Below, one piece after another: positions 8,822 through 17,924 of a DNA stretch of 24,802 bases (its first letter is position 1; each line of letters opens with the position of its first letter). Made by a program: the position numbers and the translations under genes. Below the pieces are notes generated by a model that had not been told where the DNA came from, searched no databases, and saw only the letters and a program-made list of their open reading frames with translations. Origin of the DNA: Suillus spraguei (taxonomy: Eukaryota > Basidiomycota > Agaricomycetes > Boletales > Suillaceae); the NCBI GenBank assembly GCA_016800925.1, contig JABCPU010000831.1:1-24802 (forward strand), in the 5' to 3' direction.

Positions 8822-9510
8822 TCACATTTGGATGAGCGATCCAGACAGGACCTGTGGAACGGACGGAAATAGAATTGATCGGATCTGATCGGATATGGTC
8901 AGATCTGGGATTAGAAGTATGGTATATGACACCAACACAGACAGAAGATCTTCGGGCTCAAGCTGGTCTTCAGGTTCATCTCCTTTGAACACATCCCACC
9001 TATCTGTGAGCACCGGACATTGCGTGCCATCATGCCTGAGGTGTATGGTGAGTCCCACATGAGCGAGACAACTCTGCTCGAAGAATTGACCATTCCATTG
9101 ACTGATCCAGTGGAAAGGATTGCAACGATGTTGACTCCTGCAACAGCCCATGCAATAGAGAGGCTCGCCAAGACAATCTTGACATTTGTAGACCCCATCC
9201 TGGTTGCAGGTGATGCATCTCCTGTCTTCTGGTGGAGCTTCTTGATCCAGGAGGTGATGCAGATATGATTCCTGCCTTGGCAGCCATTGCCTGAGGTAGT
9301 CATTTTGACTCTGCATTTTTTATATTTAGCTATAGTTTGAATGACACTCCAACATTTAACATGAACTTGCCATGGTTTTTGGGAGTTGCAATGGCTCAAA
9401 TGAGCCTTGGTCTTGCTCATAAGTATTGTCAGGAAAGTCATCTCAAGGAGGTGGTGCCTGAACAGGCTGAAGTGTTGGTGATTCTGGGGGAGAGTGAGGC
9501 ATGGACCTGT
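8822..9510 (-). pseudogene. KDZ-transposon-associated CxC2 cysteine-cluster protein, truncated remnant
   Basis: Minus strand. The exon from 9310 down reads SQNDYLRQWLPRQESYL, then a cysteine cluster (CITC, CQDC, CMGC with flanking His) and HRCNPFHWISQWNGQFF, the pattern of the CxC2 domain found N-terminal to KDZ transposases in basidiomycetes. A 60-nt intron (9370-9311) with a GC donor (GCAAGT) and a CAG acceptor joins it to an upstream exon whose frame reads DDFPDNTYEQDQGSFEP before the donor. That exon carries an in-frame TGA at 9443-9445. The gene is cut short after the cluster: the large KDZ catalytic domain that normally follows is absent and E3 sequence takes over. It is divergent from gene A. 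The exact 5' limit is uncertain. Confidence 0.8.
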
Positions 9511-9862
9511 AGGCTCATCGTCTTGTGCTTGCAAGTGGGACCTTGACCCAAATCTTTCTACCTTTGCTGCCCCTTGCTTCTACCCTGTGGGATTTTTGCA
9601 ATGGGGTGCATCTACCTATCTTCATCTTATTTTCTAATGCTAATTTTGCAAGCAAAGCATCTGCTCAGGTGGAATGAATTTTTATTACATTGTGGTGACA
9701 TACTGTCCTGCTGACTCATTACAAATTTATGTCCATTTATGGCTTCAGGACCAATATAGCTCAATTAAGCTACTGTTAGGCTTTTGTCAAAGATCAACTT
9801 CTGACAATTCATTCATACTTCCACCTTGCTTATCCTCAGCCCATTCTGCAATTTGATTCACC
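9511..9862. other. Intergenic spacer between KDZ remnant and gene A
   Basis: About 350 bp, AT-richer than its surroundings, between the 5' side of the KDZ remnant (minus) and the ATG of gene A (plus). By position it would hold both promoters. I see no coding sequence, no clear TATA box and no repeat in it. Confidence 0.4.
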
Positions 9863-11723
9863 ATGGCAAGGACGGGTCATTCCACTCACTCGACTTCCGG
9901 CAGAAATAGGGCACGTCAACCACAGACACAGAAGCTCACGGAAAATGAAATTTCAGAGTTGAAGAACTACCTTCCTGAGTGGACTGCGGCCAAAAGGAGT
10001 GAGAAGCAAGGGGTTTTCACTGCAATTGCCAGGGCAGCCAGGTTGTATGCTCCTAAAGTCGACCAAGGACAATGGAAAAAGAGGAAGCAGGTGATGCGTC
10101 TTCGTTGTGTTGAAAAACTACAATTTTAACATCTTATTCTTCCATCAACTCTCAGATGTATAAGACTTGGTTGTTCAACAACCAGAAAAGGAAGGAAAGG
10201 AAGGACATGATAAAGTATGGGAGGAAATGGACACCTAGGATGGTGGTCTACCAGCAGAAGTGCGAAGAGGTGCTAAAGAGGATTGAGGACGAGTCCGGGG
10301 AAAAGCTGGGAGATCCCGTATGTTCAAACATTATCAGGGGGCTGTGAAGAGAGTCATGGCTGAATTGGACGACGACGAGTTGGAGAAGGCAAAAGAAACA
10401 GCAGAAGAATGGTCAAACAGCTTTCCTCCTCCAGAGATACAAGCAGAAGCTGCTCATAAGAAGGGACCAGCATATATGGAGCACTTTTTGAAAGAGATGT
10501 GGAGGCAATGCGGGATGAGAGTTTTTGTGTTGTCAGCTTGGAAGAATGAACAGGGAGAGGTTCTGTTTGGGATGTAAGTCAATTGTGTCCATCATCGCCG
10601 ATCTTTTATCTCCATATATGTGTGCAGGCATGATGATAATGAGGCATTAGGAGATGGGGACAGCTTCATGAAGACGAAGGACTGGGAGGAAATTGAGCCA
10701 GTATGGCAGGAGTATGCCCAGGAACAGTGCAGTGAGTGTTTGAACTTTGGATGCAAGAATGAATTCATTGATCACCACAATGATAGGTGCCGGGGCACAG
10801 GACGGAGGACGACAGGTGAAGGGAGGTCGCAAAAGAGTTAGAAAACCAGCTTTCGAACTCGACATGGATGGGGATGGGATGCCATTGCTTCCAGACATCA
10901 CGGAAACAAAACTTGAGGAGAAGAAGGCCATAGTCAGGGCATTTCTTACATTGCACTACAGTGAGTCTTTCATGGAAACATCTGAGATGTTGTTGAATGT
11001 GTGCACACAGGAATATGTTCCGGGAATGACAAGGCTGTCATGCCATGGAGTGCCCTCGTACAAAGTCAGGATGACTTTGTGGCAAGGAAGTATCTTCCGG
11101 CGGATATTGACCTGAAGGAGCCTTCGAAGTTGCAAAACTGGGACACGACAGCCTTGCTCAATTTCTGGTATGCTCAGCAGGAAACAGGAAAAGATTCAAC
11201 ATTCCTGTTCAAAGCATGGAAGAACAAAGATGGGGACATGGTACCATCTGTGGTATCCGGCAAGTCGCCATCTCATCTGACTCGTAAAGTGAGAATGCAG
11301 AAGAGTGGAACTCTCCGAAGGCCCCGGGATCCATCAACTGAAGCTGAGAGTGATACCGACAGTGACACTCATGACAAGGAGGATGACATTGATGATGACT
11401 TGGCTGACGGTTGATCCCTGCTGAAGAAACCCAGATAAATAGCACATCCATCTTCAGCACCCAAGGAGACAGAAGTTCCATGTTCAATGCCGGAGCCTCG
11501 CCCGGCCAGGCCGGCCAAGGCAGGTGCACTTTTGACATCACGGATGGGCGACCTCCTGGCCGGGTTGACTGAGGAAGTGGAAGAGAGGAACACATCGCCG
11601 GAACCAAGGAGTATACAGGGCAAGAAAGCTGTCATTGAACCATCCGCAAGGACCACCTGGAGTAAGTCTCAAAAGCCGGTAGAGAGTACACTTCGAGTAA
11701 CCAGGGCAAGGGGAAGGAAATAA
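9863..11723 (+). CDS. Gene A: spliced hypothetical protein of an Agaricomycete-type family; one apparent frameshift
   Basis: Function unknown. The ATG at 9863 sits in good context (caccATGgc). Inferred exons: 9863-10090, 10156 to 10573 (with a break at about 10318), 10628-10731, 10787-10960 and 11011 to 11414. Introns of 65, 54, 55 and 50 nt all have GT donors and AG acceptors and keep frame. The protein has a Lys/Arg-rich N-terminal helix, then LKNYLPEWTAAKRSEKQGVF, then FPPPEIQAEAAHKKG and MWRQCGMRVFVLSAWKNEQGEVLFGMHD, an acidic tail and a basic C-terminus. This order resembles proteins repeated many times in Agaricomycete genomes without known function. At about 10318 the frame changes after KLGDP and resumes with MFKHYQGAVKRV; one missing base explains it. 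The segment 11443-11723 may be a last exon (33-nt putative intron) or lie beyond another shift. It may be a recent pseudogene. Confidence 0.6.
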
Positions 11724-11840
11724 TGTACATATACCAAACTGCCCCCATGTGTACCACATTTTCATCCTTTGTCACACTTCTCAAAACACAGTGTCCCATG
11801 TCCCAAATGTCAAATCCCAAGCACCAAGTTCCGGACAAAT

Positions 11841-12217
11841 CCTGATCACCGAGTTCCGGACGACTCCCGATCACCGAGGTCTGGCACCCGGGTATCAATC
11901 ATTGGTAGTTGGTATTAGACATTAGGGTTTGTGCATCATCTAAAATAAATTGGAAATGTCATTGTTATACATGGAAAATTCAGTGGTTCACATGATATAA
12001 GTATGTGAATGAATATCCAAATATTATGAAACCTGATCACCGAGTTCCGGATGAATCCCAATCACCGAGGTCCGGACCCTGGGAATCAATCATTGGTAGT
12101 TGGAATGCGACAATTGGGTGTGTGCATCATCTAAAATCAATTGGAAATGTCATTGTTATACATGAAAAATTCAGTGGTGAACATGATGTAAGTATGTGAA
12201 TGAATATCCAAATATTT
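11841..12217 (+). repeat. Tandem duplication, period 191 bp, two copies
   Basis: CCTGATCACCGAGTTCCGGA starts at 11841 and again at 12032. The two copies match over nearly their whole length (for example TCAATCATTGGTAGTTGG, TGTCATTGTTATACATG, GTATGTGAATGAATATCCAA) with scattered substitutions. The first part of each copy carries GATCACCGAG/TTCCGG words related to the satellite at 15420-16960. The second copy runs right up to the stop codon of gene B (12216-12218). Confidence 0.88.
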
Positions 12218-13232
12218 ACATATGGGGTTGATCATCACACTTTTCAATGAGGGTATCTAATACAAGCAGCAATTCAGAGCTCATCTGTTTGGCCCTTTGC
12301 AACCTCCAAAGGTCCATATCAGCTCTTCTGAGTTTGTTGTATGTGTCAGCCCAAGCCACTCGGAATGGTCAGTCGGCCTTGAGGAGTTGATGTATGGTAG
12401 GCTCCGGAAGATTGCCATGACACTGTTGGTAATGGCCCAGGCGATCCAGAATTGATTCAACTTAAAGAAAATTAGCAGAAAGATAAATGATGAACAATTA
12501 AATACTCACATTCTGTTTGATCATATGACCCTAGGGGCATGAACTCCCTAAGCATGGCATGTAGGTCTTCATTGCTGAGTTCCGGTATGGTGGACTGACA
12601 TTTAGGAGGTGTTGCATGTGCTTGGGACATCACATCAACAATCAAAATGAGATGGTATGGATGAACTCACCTGGAATTGCTATTCCTGGGATAGCTGGAG
12701 CATCAATCTCAACATCAGCACATTCCGGTGCTTCATCACAATCAATAAGATCATCGTCAGGCCCTAGGTACAAGTCCAGATCATTGAACAAAGGCAGTTC
12801 CTCAGGCTGAGCCGGGTATAAATGATCTGGATGGATTGAATGAACATCCAAAGTTGGATTATCTAAATGTGAATTGAGAAACCTACCAGGAACTGCATCC
12901 AAGACATCCGGACCACCTGATGACCCAGAATCATCGTCGATCTCATCATCCGGCCCAAGGTATACATCATCACATGCATCTAATAAATGTCCAGTCAATT
13001 GGAAGATATACTGACAGCAACACATACCTGATGAAATCCGGGACTCAGTCTCATCATCCGGCCCAAGGTATACATCATCCAGTGCATCTGGTCCATCTCC
13101 GGTCAATTGAGAGCTGTACTGAAAGCACAACATACCTAGTGAAATCTGGGACTCGGTTGAGTCATCCACATCCATTGAGTTGTATTCAGTGACTGGAGGT
13201 TCATAAAATCTGACTGCTGGTTGAGATCTCAT
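12216..13232 (-). CDS. Gene B: spliced hypothetical protein with repeated YLGPDD motifs; premature TGA
   Basis: Minus strand, ATG at 13232-13230. Inferred exons: 13232-12671, 12620-12510 and 12460-12216, with introns of 50 and 49 nt (GTGAGT donors) that keep frame. The first exon is very acidic and carries three copies of a D-YLGPDDE/D-type motif spaced by about 35-60 residues, two of them inside longer repeats (QLTG...DALDDVYLGPDDETESRISSGM-like). The later exons read IPELSNEDLHAMLREFMPLG and LDRLGHYQQCHGNLPEPTIH. A TGA at 12371-12369 interrupts the last exon; the frame stays open for 50 more codons, including VAWADTYNKLRRADMDLWRL, to TAA 12218-12216. The C-terminal segment looks like a real helical domain, so the TGA is probably a CGA-to-TGA mutation. 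Function is unknown. It is divergent from gene C. Confidence 0.6.
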
Positions 13233-13451
13233 GATGTCTGATCAACTGATCAAACTGATTGATCACTGATAACTTTGAAGTTCAACACATGGCTGGCAAT
13301 GGCCGAAAGTTGAACCATGACCAAACAAAGACAATCAATCAATGCTTATCAAGATTGTCCTTCAATTGTCTGGTTTCTTTTGAAACTTCATCCTAGTGAT
13401 AACAGATTTCAAACTTATATCCAGCTTTTCACATCTTTCAACTCAATCTAA
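13233..13451. promoter_or_regulatory. Shared divergent promoter region of genes B and C, with TGATCA dyads
   Basis: 219 bp separate the start codons of gene B (minus) and gene C (plus), so both promoters must overlap here. Between about 13237 and 13264 the hexamer palindrome TGATCA occurs three times within 28 bp. This cluster could be a protein-binding site or form a hairpin. No TATA box is clear. The assignment as promoter is from gene geometry only. Confidence 0.4.
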
Positions 13452-15260
13452 ATGTCTACTCCAGTTCAAACCTCTTTGGTCGGTCTCAAGGCAACCACTG
13501 CTCAGATTGTGGGCATCATCGCCGGGGCGCAGCACAAGTCACTAATCTTGTGGTAAGTACCATTCATGTGTTAATTTTACTTTTGGTTTTTCTAAGATCT
13601 GTGTAGGCTGAGATAGTCAGGGAGCATGAGAAAGGGCCTTACATGCCCGGCATCATTGCATCCTGCTCCAAGGAGTTGATGAGAGTCAGGTCCATGACTC
13701 CCCGGGTGTGGCCCAACTGGCACAGCATCGGCCATGACGACCCCCGGGTGTTGAAACACTCCTGGCGCAGCAAGATTCATGCCTGGGAGGCATTAGGTGA
13801 CCATTCAGGTGATCTCCCTGTCATGCCTAACCCTTCCATTGGCCCAATAACTGTGGACCTTCCCTCCCCACCCATCATTGCCGGCAATGTCACTGGTTCT
13901 TCCACCCACGCCACCTCCGAGCTCCAGGACAAAGGAAAAGGTAAGGCGGTTGTTGCTGACCTAGAGCCGGAGGTGGAAGGGAGCAGGAAGAAGTCCCCCA
14001 TGATGTCCGGACACTCTTCCTCACCTCCGAAGTCAGCGAAGAAGGGCCACAAGCGGGTCAAGGCAACTCGCCATGTGAAGCCGAAGGTGTTTGTGGAGTC
14101 GGAAGATGATGAAGACACAATTGTTCAGGTATGTCGTCCAGCTCATTGTTTTCATTCTCTCAATTTTCTGTAGCCTATTTCGAGTGGAGTGCCGGCGCTC
14201 AACGTGCCCCGGCCTTCCACAATTGTTGTAGGACGCCCCATTCCCCAAAGAAGCAATTGTTTGGTCCTGCTTCAGTAAGTCATATTTTGTCATCCGGCAC
14301 TTGGGAAAATGCTTATATATCATCAGCTCATTGCCGGCAGTCCACCCAAGGTGATGGTGAGTCATCATTCTTTGTCCAGACCTCCCGCCTGTACTTACCC
14401 ATTGTCAGGCCACCTCTGGCAGTCATCCAGAGGTTGTCGAGACCCCCCAGGCAATGTCCAGCACTCCGCTGAGGAACCTGCAGTCATGGATACAGTGATA
14501 TTCTCATTCCCAGCCCAGTGAGTACTCTAGTGAATTCCAATGAGTCCATCACTAATGGAACCCACAGAACAACCCCTGCCATTATTGCACCCAGGAGAAG
14601 TGGCCCTGCGCCACTCGTTGGACAGGAGGACCCATTCCCTGTGTTGTTGTGTGTCCGCTGCGCCACCAAGAAGATCAAATGTGTCCCAGCATCCATGGGA
14701 TCCCCGCCCAAATGCATTCGAGGAAGTCTACCACCCAGCAGGCTCACTCCAGGACACCTTCGGCACTTGATGTGCCCATTCCGGATCTCCATTCCATGGC
14801 AATTGCTATTCGGATGGTGCGCTCGAATTGCTCTTCTTGAGGCTCGTGTGGTGGAGCAGGATGGTAAGATTATTCCCTGCAATGCCTCCATGAGGGCCTT
14901 CGTCGCAAAGTCATGGACCAGCACCCTTCATTTCCACTTCCCGACTCTCCTGTCAATGCAACCTTTTTGCTTGATCAATCTGGCCCCCTGTCCATCTCAC
15001 CCCTCCCATCTGCACTTGCTCCCCTCATTGACTTGGATATGGCAGGGATGGAGCCTCCATCTCCGAAAGTCCAGCCTGCATCTATCATTGAGGGTCTCAT
15101 ATTTGAGCTCAGCCAGATTCAGCCTGAGGGTCCACAAACGTCCGGCAAAATTGTGGACCCAGATGATCCGGGCAACCTTGTCCCAGAATATGATTCTGAT
15201 GATATGGATGTTGAGGTGAAGGTTGAACCCTCTGCTGATGAGGGTGAAATGGCTACATAA
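13452..15260 (+). pseudogene. Gene C: decayed spliced gene with Cys-cluster motif and acidic C-terminus
   Basis: The start ATG at 13452 and the TAA at 15258-15260 bound a gene with several inferred introns (for example 13553-13606 and 14129-14173, GT-AG). The longest exon (13607-14128) reads AEIVREHEKGPYMPGIIASC, RVWPNWHSIGHDDPRVLKHS and DLPVMPNPSIGP, then Ser/Lys-rich sequence with DKGKGKAVV and an acidic ESEDDEDTIVQ end. Further on are PCHYCTQEKWPC (from 14574) and CVRCATKKIKC (from 14650), a CX2C-based cluster. A coiled-coil-like LEARVVEQDGKI follows, and an acidic tail (DSDDMDVEVKVEP). Exon 1 is one base out of frame with exon 2, and more shifts appear near 14235, 14612 and 14830, so it looks dead. 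The pattern resembles expanded Agaricomycete proteins of unknown function. It is not a standard Zn2Cys6 regulator by spacing. Confidence 0.55.
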
Positions 15261-15353
15261 GTGTATGTTCATAGATGTATATACAATGTTGAATGAATGT
15301 CAGTGCTGGATGCCAAGTCCGGAAATCCGGAACTGGATACTGGAGATTCACAA

Positions 15354-15381
15354 TGGATATTTGGCGAATGCCAGATATCCA
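15354..15381. other. 12-bp stem, 4-nt loop inverted repeat downstream of gene C
   Basis: TGGATATTTGGC (15354-15365) and GCCAGATATCCA (15370-15381) pair over 12 positions with one T/G mismatch (a U-G pair in plus-strand RNA) around the loop GAAT. It lies 94 bp after the gene C stop codon. It may be a 3'-end structure or a relic of a palindromic repeat; there is no U-tract, and fungal polymerase II does not need such a terminator. Confidence 0.5.
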
Positions 15382-15419
15382 GCTACCTGAAACACAACAC
15401 ACAATTCAAAGAATTTGAA

Positions 15420-16960
15420 ACATATCTGTTGAGTTACCTTGTGCCGGGTGCCGGGTCACATTGTGAAACATATCATTCCATATATCTTAAGTGCCGAACC
15501 CCGGACCCTGGATTTGGGACTTATCACCATGTGACAGATATGATCCACATATTTGATGTGCTGAACCCCGAACTCCGGCACCCAGGAGTTAGAACAATGT
15601 GAGGCAATACAAAGATATTGATTGACACATGTTGATGCCGAACCCCGAACTCAAGCACCTGGCACTTGGGACTCGGGCCTTGGAACTTATAACAATGTGA
15701 AAGATGTCGATGCACATATTCTATCACCGATCCCCGAACCCTGGCACCCAGGAGTTAGAAATATGTGAGGAAATACAAAGATATTGATTTACACGTGTGA
15801 GTGCCGAACCTTGAACTCCGGCACCCGGCAGTTGGGAATCTGGACTGGGACTCATAACCATGTGAAAGATATCAATCCACATATTTAACCACCCAACCCC
15901 GAACCCCGCACCCGGGAGTGAGAATAATGTGAGTCAATACAAAGATATTGATGTACACATGTTGAATGACTTGGTACTCATAACAATGTGAATGATATCG
16001 ATCCACATATTTTAACACCGAACCCCGAACCCCGCCACCTGCGAGTTAAAACTATGTGAGGCAATACAAAGATATTGATTTACACATGTTGAGTGCCGAA
16101 CCCCAAACCCGGCACCTGGGAGTTAGCACAATGTGAGGCAATACAATGATCTTAATTTACTCAGTTGAGTGCCGAACCCCAAACTCCGGCACCCAGCACT
16201 CAGGGATCGGTATTTGCACTCAAAACAATGTGAAAGACCTCAATCCACATTTTTAATGTGCCAAACCTGAACTCCGGCACCCGGCACTTGGGACTCGGGA
16301 CTTGGTACTCATAATGTGAAAGATCTGAGCAACATATTGTCAATGCTGAACCCTGAACCCCGGCACCCAGCACTCGCGACTCAGGACTCAGAACAATGTG
16401 AGGCAATAGACACCTATTGATCCACACATTCTAAGTGCCGAACTCCGAACTCCGAAATCTGGTAGTCTACTATTTAGGGGTCGTGGTTCGTTACTCGGGC
16501 TTTTGCACTTGAGACCGAAAACAATGTTAGGCAATAAAATGACTTTGATCCACACATTTTTGGTAGATATCTTTCATCTCAAATCTCAAATCTCGAGTGC
16601 CAAACCCCGAATCCCGAAATCTGGTAGTCTACAATTTCGGGGTTCGGTCCTCAGGACTCAGACACATGTCAGGCAATAACAAAACTTTGATCCACACATT
16701 TTTGGTAGATGTCTGTTTTGTCTTGAATCTCGAGTTTCTAGTTTCTAGTTTCAGTACTCTGCACCCGCACCCGGCACTCGGCACTAGATGACTCCACACA
16801 TGGACTTTAAATCTTTCACCTTGTGTGTTGTGTTTTGGGTGTCCAGGTATCCGGAATCAGGAAATCTCTAGTTTGAATCTCCAGTTTCAAGTTCCTGGAT
16901 CGGGACTTGGCACCCGGCACCCGGCACCTCAATTATCAATGAATGTCAGACATGATGAAT
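15420..16960. repeat. Two-level satellite: short-step C/G-rich blocks alternating with dyad-symmetric spacers
   Basis: About 1.5 kb built of alternating parts. One part steps in mostly 7-bp units such as CCGAACC, CCGAACT, CCGGCAC, TTGGGAC and TCGGGAC (clear at 15641-15690 and 16263-16310). The other is an AT-rich spacer of two types: type 1 begins AATGTGAGGCAATACAAAG and continues into TATTGAT..ACACATG (about 15596, 15752, 15926, 16053, 16131, with drifted copies at 16395, 16519 and 16666); type 2 is AATGTGAAAGATATCAATCC then ACATATT (about 15526, 15694, 15860, 15984, 16225, 16314). Both spacers have internal dyad symmetry (TGTG...CACA; CAATA...TATTG; GATATC). Copies drift along the array. 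No supported gene lies in it. Confidence 0.85.
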
Positions 16961-17089
16961 TCAGGTTTTAGTGCTTCAGGGTTTAGATTTTGGTGGTCGA
17001 TGGTAGGTATAGTGCACTCATAGGTGCATGTATCCTATGTGTTGATTCTCTGGTGGCTACATCAGCTGTAACGGTCTTTATGATACATA
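16961..17089. other. Unique spacer between two repeat arrays
   Basis: About 130 bp with no coding sequence, repeat unit or RNA gene that I can recognise. It separates the two-level satellite from the GCCCACC minisatellite. Confidence 0.4.
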
Positions 17090-17510
17090 TCTAGGCCCAC
17101 CCGTATATGTAATATATTTTACCTCAGCCCACCCGTCTATGCAATAAATATTTTACTGCACCCTCAGCCCACCATCTATGTAATACACCCCACATTGGCC
17201 CACCTGTATATGTAATATCTCTCAACCTCAGCCCACCCGTCTATGCAATAATATTTGCCTTGCATCTCTCTTCAGCCCAGCTGTCTATAATATCCTACTC
17301 TACATACTACCCAGATGGGCCCACCCATCTCTGTTGGGGATGATATCCCCCTGGCCCATCCATCAACATCAGAAATCATGTTTCCCTCGGCCCACCTGTC
17401 TCTCCCGAAAATACAAGTCTCCCAGCCCACCCGTCTCCATCGGAAATAATATTCTCCCCGGCCCATCCATCAACATCAAGGATATACATAACCTCGGCCC
17501 ATGGTCCGCT
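17090..17510 (+). repeat. Minisatellite with core GCCCACCCGTCTATG
   Basis: About a dozen irregular copies of roughly 25-60 bp carry the core GCCCACCCGTCTATG, followed by C/T-AATAATATT in the better copies (17097, 17126, 17229). In the right half the core is followed by CATCGGAAATAATATT or by CATCAACATCA (17350-17480), showing that at least two subfamilies were amplified. It stops just before the chromodomain fossil. Confidence 0.8.
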
Positions 17511-17579
17511 GGCCCGTCTTTGACGGGATATTATGTGGGTCGGGTGACCCGTATAGTACGGAGTTTGTCACTGAAGGGG

Positions 17580-17901
17580 CTCTCTTGACTGCCGCAAGAC
17601 TGGACACCGTTACAAGTACCTTGTGACGTGGAAATCCTTGCCCGAGTCAGATGATTCATGGCTCCCTCTTTCTGATATTCCTACTTTGTTTAATGAGCTA
17701 ATCGAATGCTACCATTGTCGTCACCCACATTCTCCATGTCCTCATGTCATCAACATGAACAAAAACTACCATAATTCTCTTGCTACTACTGATAACCTTC
17801 TCTCTTCTTCTGCAGACTCCGCTGCCTGCTGCATCTATCACGCCTCCAGAGCCTCCCGCACCTGCCCTCACTACCATTCCTCCCACTGCTGCCCGTTGTA
17901 A
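17580..17901 (+). pseudogene. Chromodomain fossil of a further Ty3/gypsy element (3' end of pol)
   Basis: The plus frame reads LDCRKTGHRYKYLVTWKSLP, then ESDDSWLPLSDIP and LFNELIECYHCRHP, which is the second half of a chromodomain (YLVTWK and the SW..L pattern) with a typical integrase tail. It stays open to TAA 17899-17901. It is cut on the left inside the chromodomain, where a stop and then the minisatellite begin, and cut on the right by the LTR of E2. The sequence differs from both the E3 and the E2 chromodomains, so it marks another element or a diverged lineage. The late part (Cys/His-rich reading) is probably degenerate. Confidence 0.75.
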
Positions 17902-17924
17902 AGATACAACCTAACCTGGGCTGT

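Larger units (their letters stand above)
2055..8900 (-). mobile_element. E3: degraded Ty3/gypsy chromovirus, minus strand
   Basis: Reading on the minus strand the order is gag (7999-6821), protease, reverse transcriptase, RNase H, integrase and chromodomain (ending 2055), the canonical chromovirus order. gag is intact. pol has six in-frame stops, two frameshifts and a nested 965-bp LTR insertion. The 5' LTR and leader must lie between the gag start and about 8900, because the KDZ gene remnant is cut off around 8830-8900, but no LTR edge could be fixed. No 3' LTR is visible left of 2055. The proteins are clearly different from those of E1/E2, so this is a separate family. Confidence 0.88.

Noticed and set aside
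10318..10337. A 20-nt GT-AG intron in gene A that would restore the frame
   Set aside because: Far below the length of workable introns here (about 50-65 nt), and the bases translate to a sensible peptide in the next frame; one missing base is simpler.
14574..14685. Zn2Cys6 transcription factor domain in gene C
   Set aside because: The CX2C clusters lie in different frames and the spacing does not follow CX2CX6CX5-12CX2CX6-8C.
15297..15602. A 101-codon frame inside the satellite
   Set aside because: It is composed of repeat units, has no domain, and its length reflects the low stop density of C/G-rich repeats.
15420..16960. CRISPR-like array of regularly spaced repeats
   Set aside because: The spacers are themselves repeated and the repeats are degenerate; the setting is eukaryotic. 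It is a satellite.
17920..17924. GCTGT as proven target duplication of E2
   Set aside because: The right end of E2 is outside the window, so the second copy cannot be checked.
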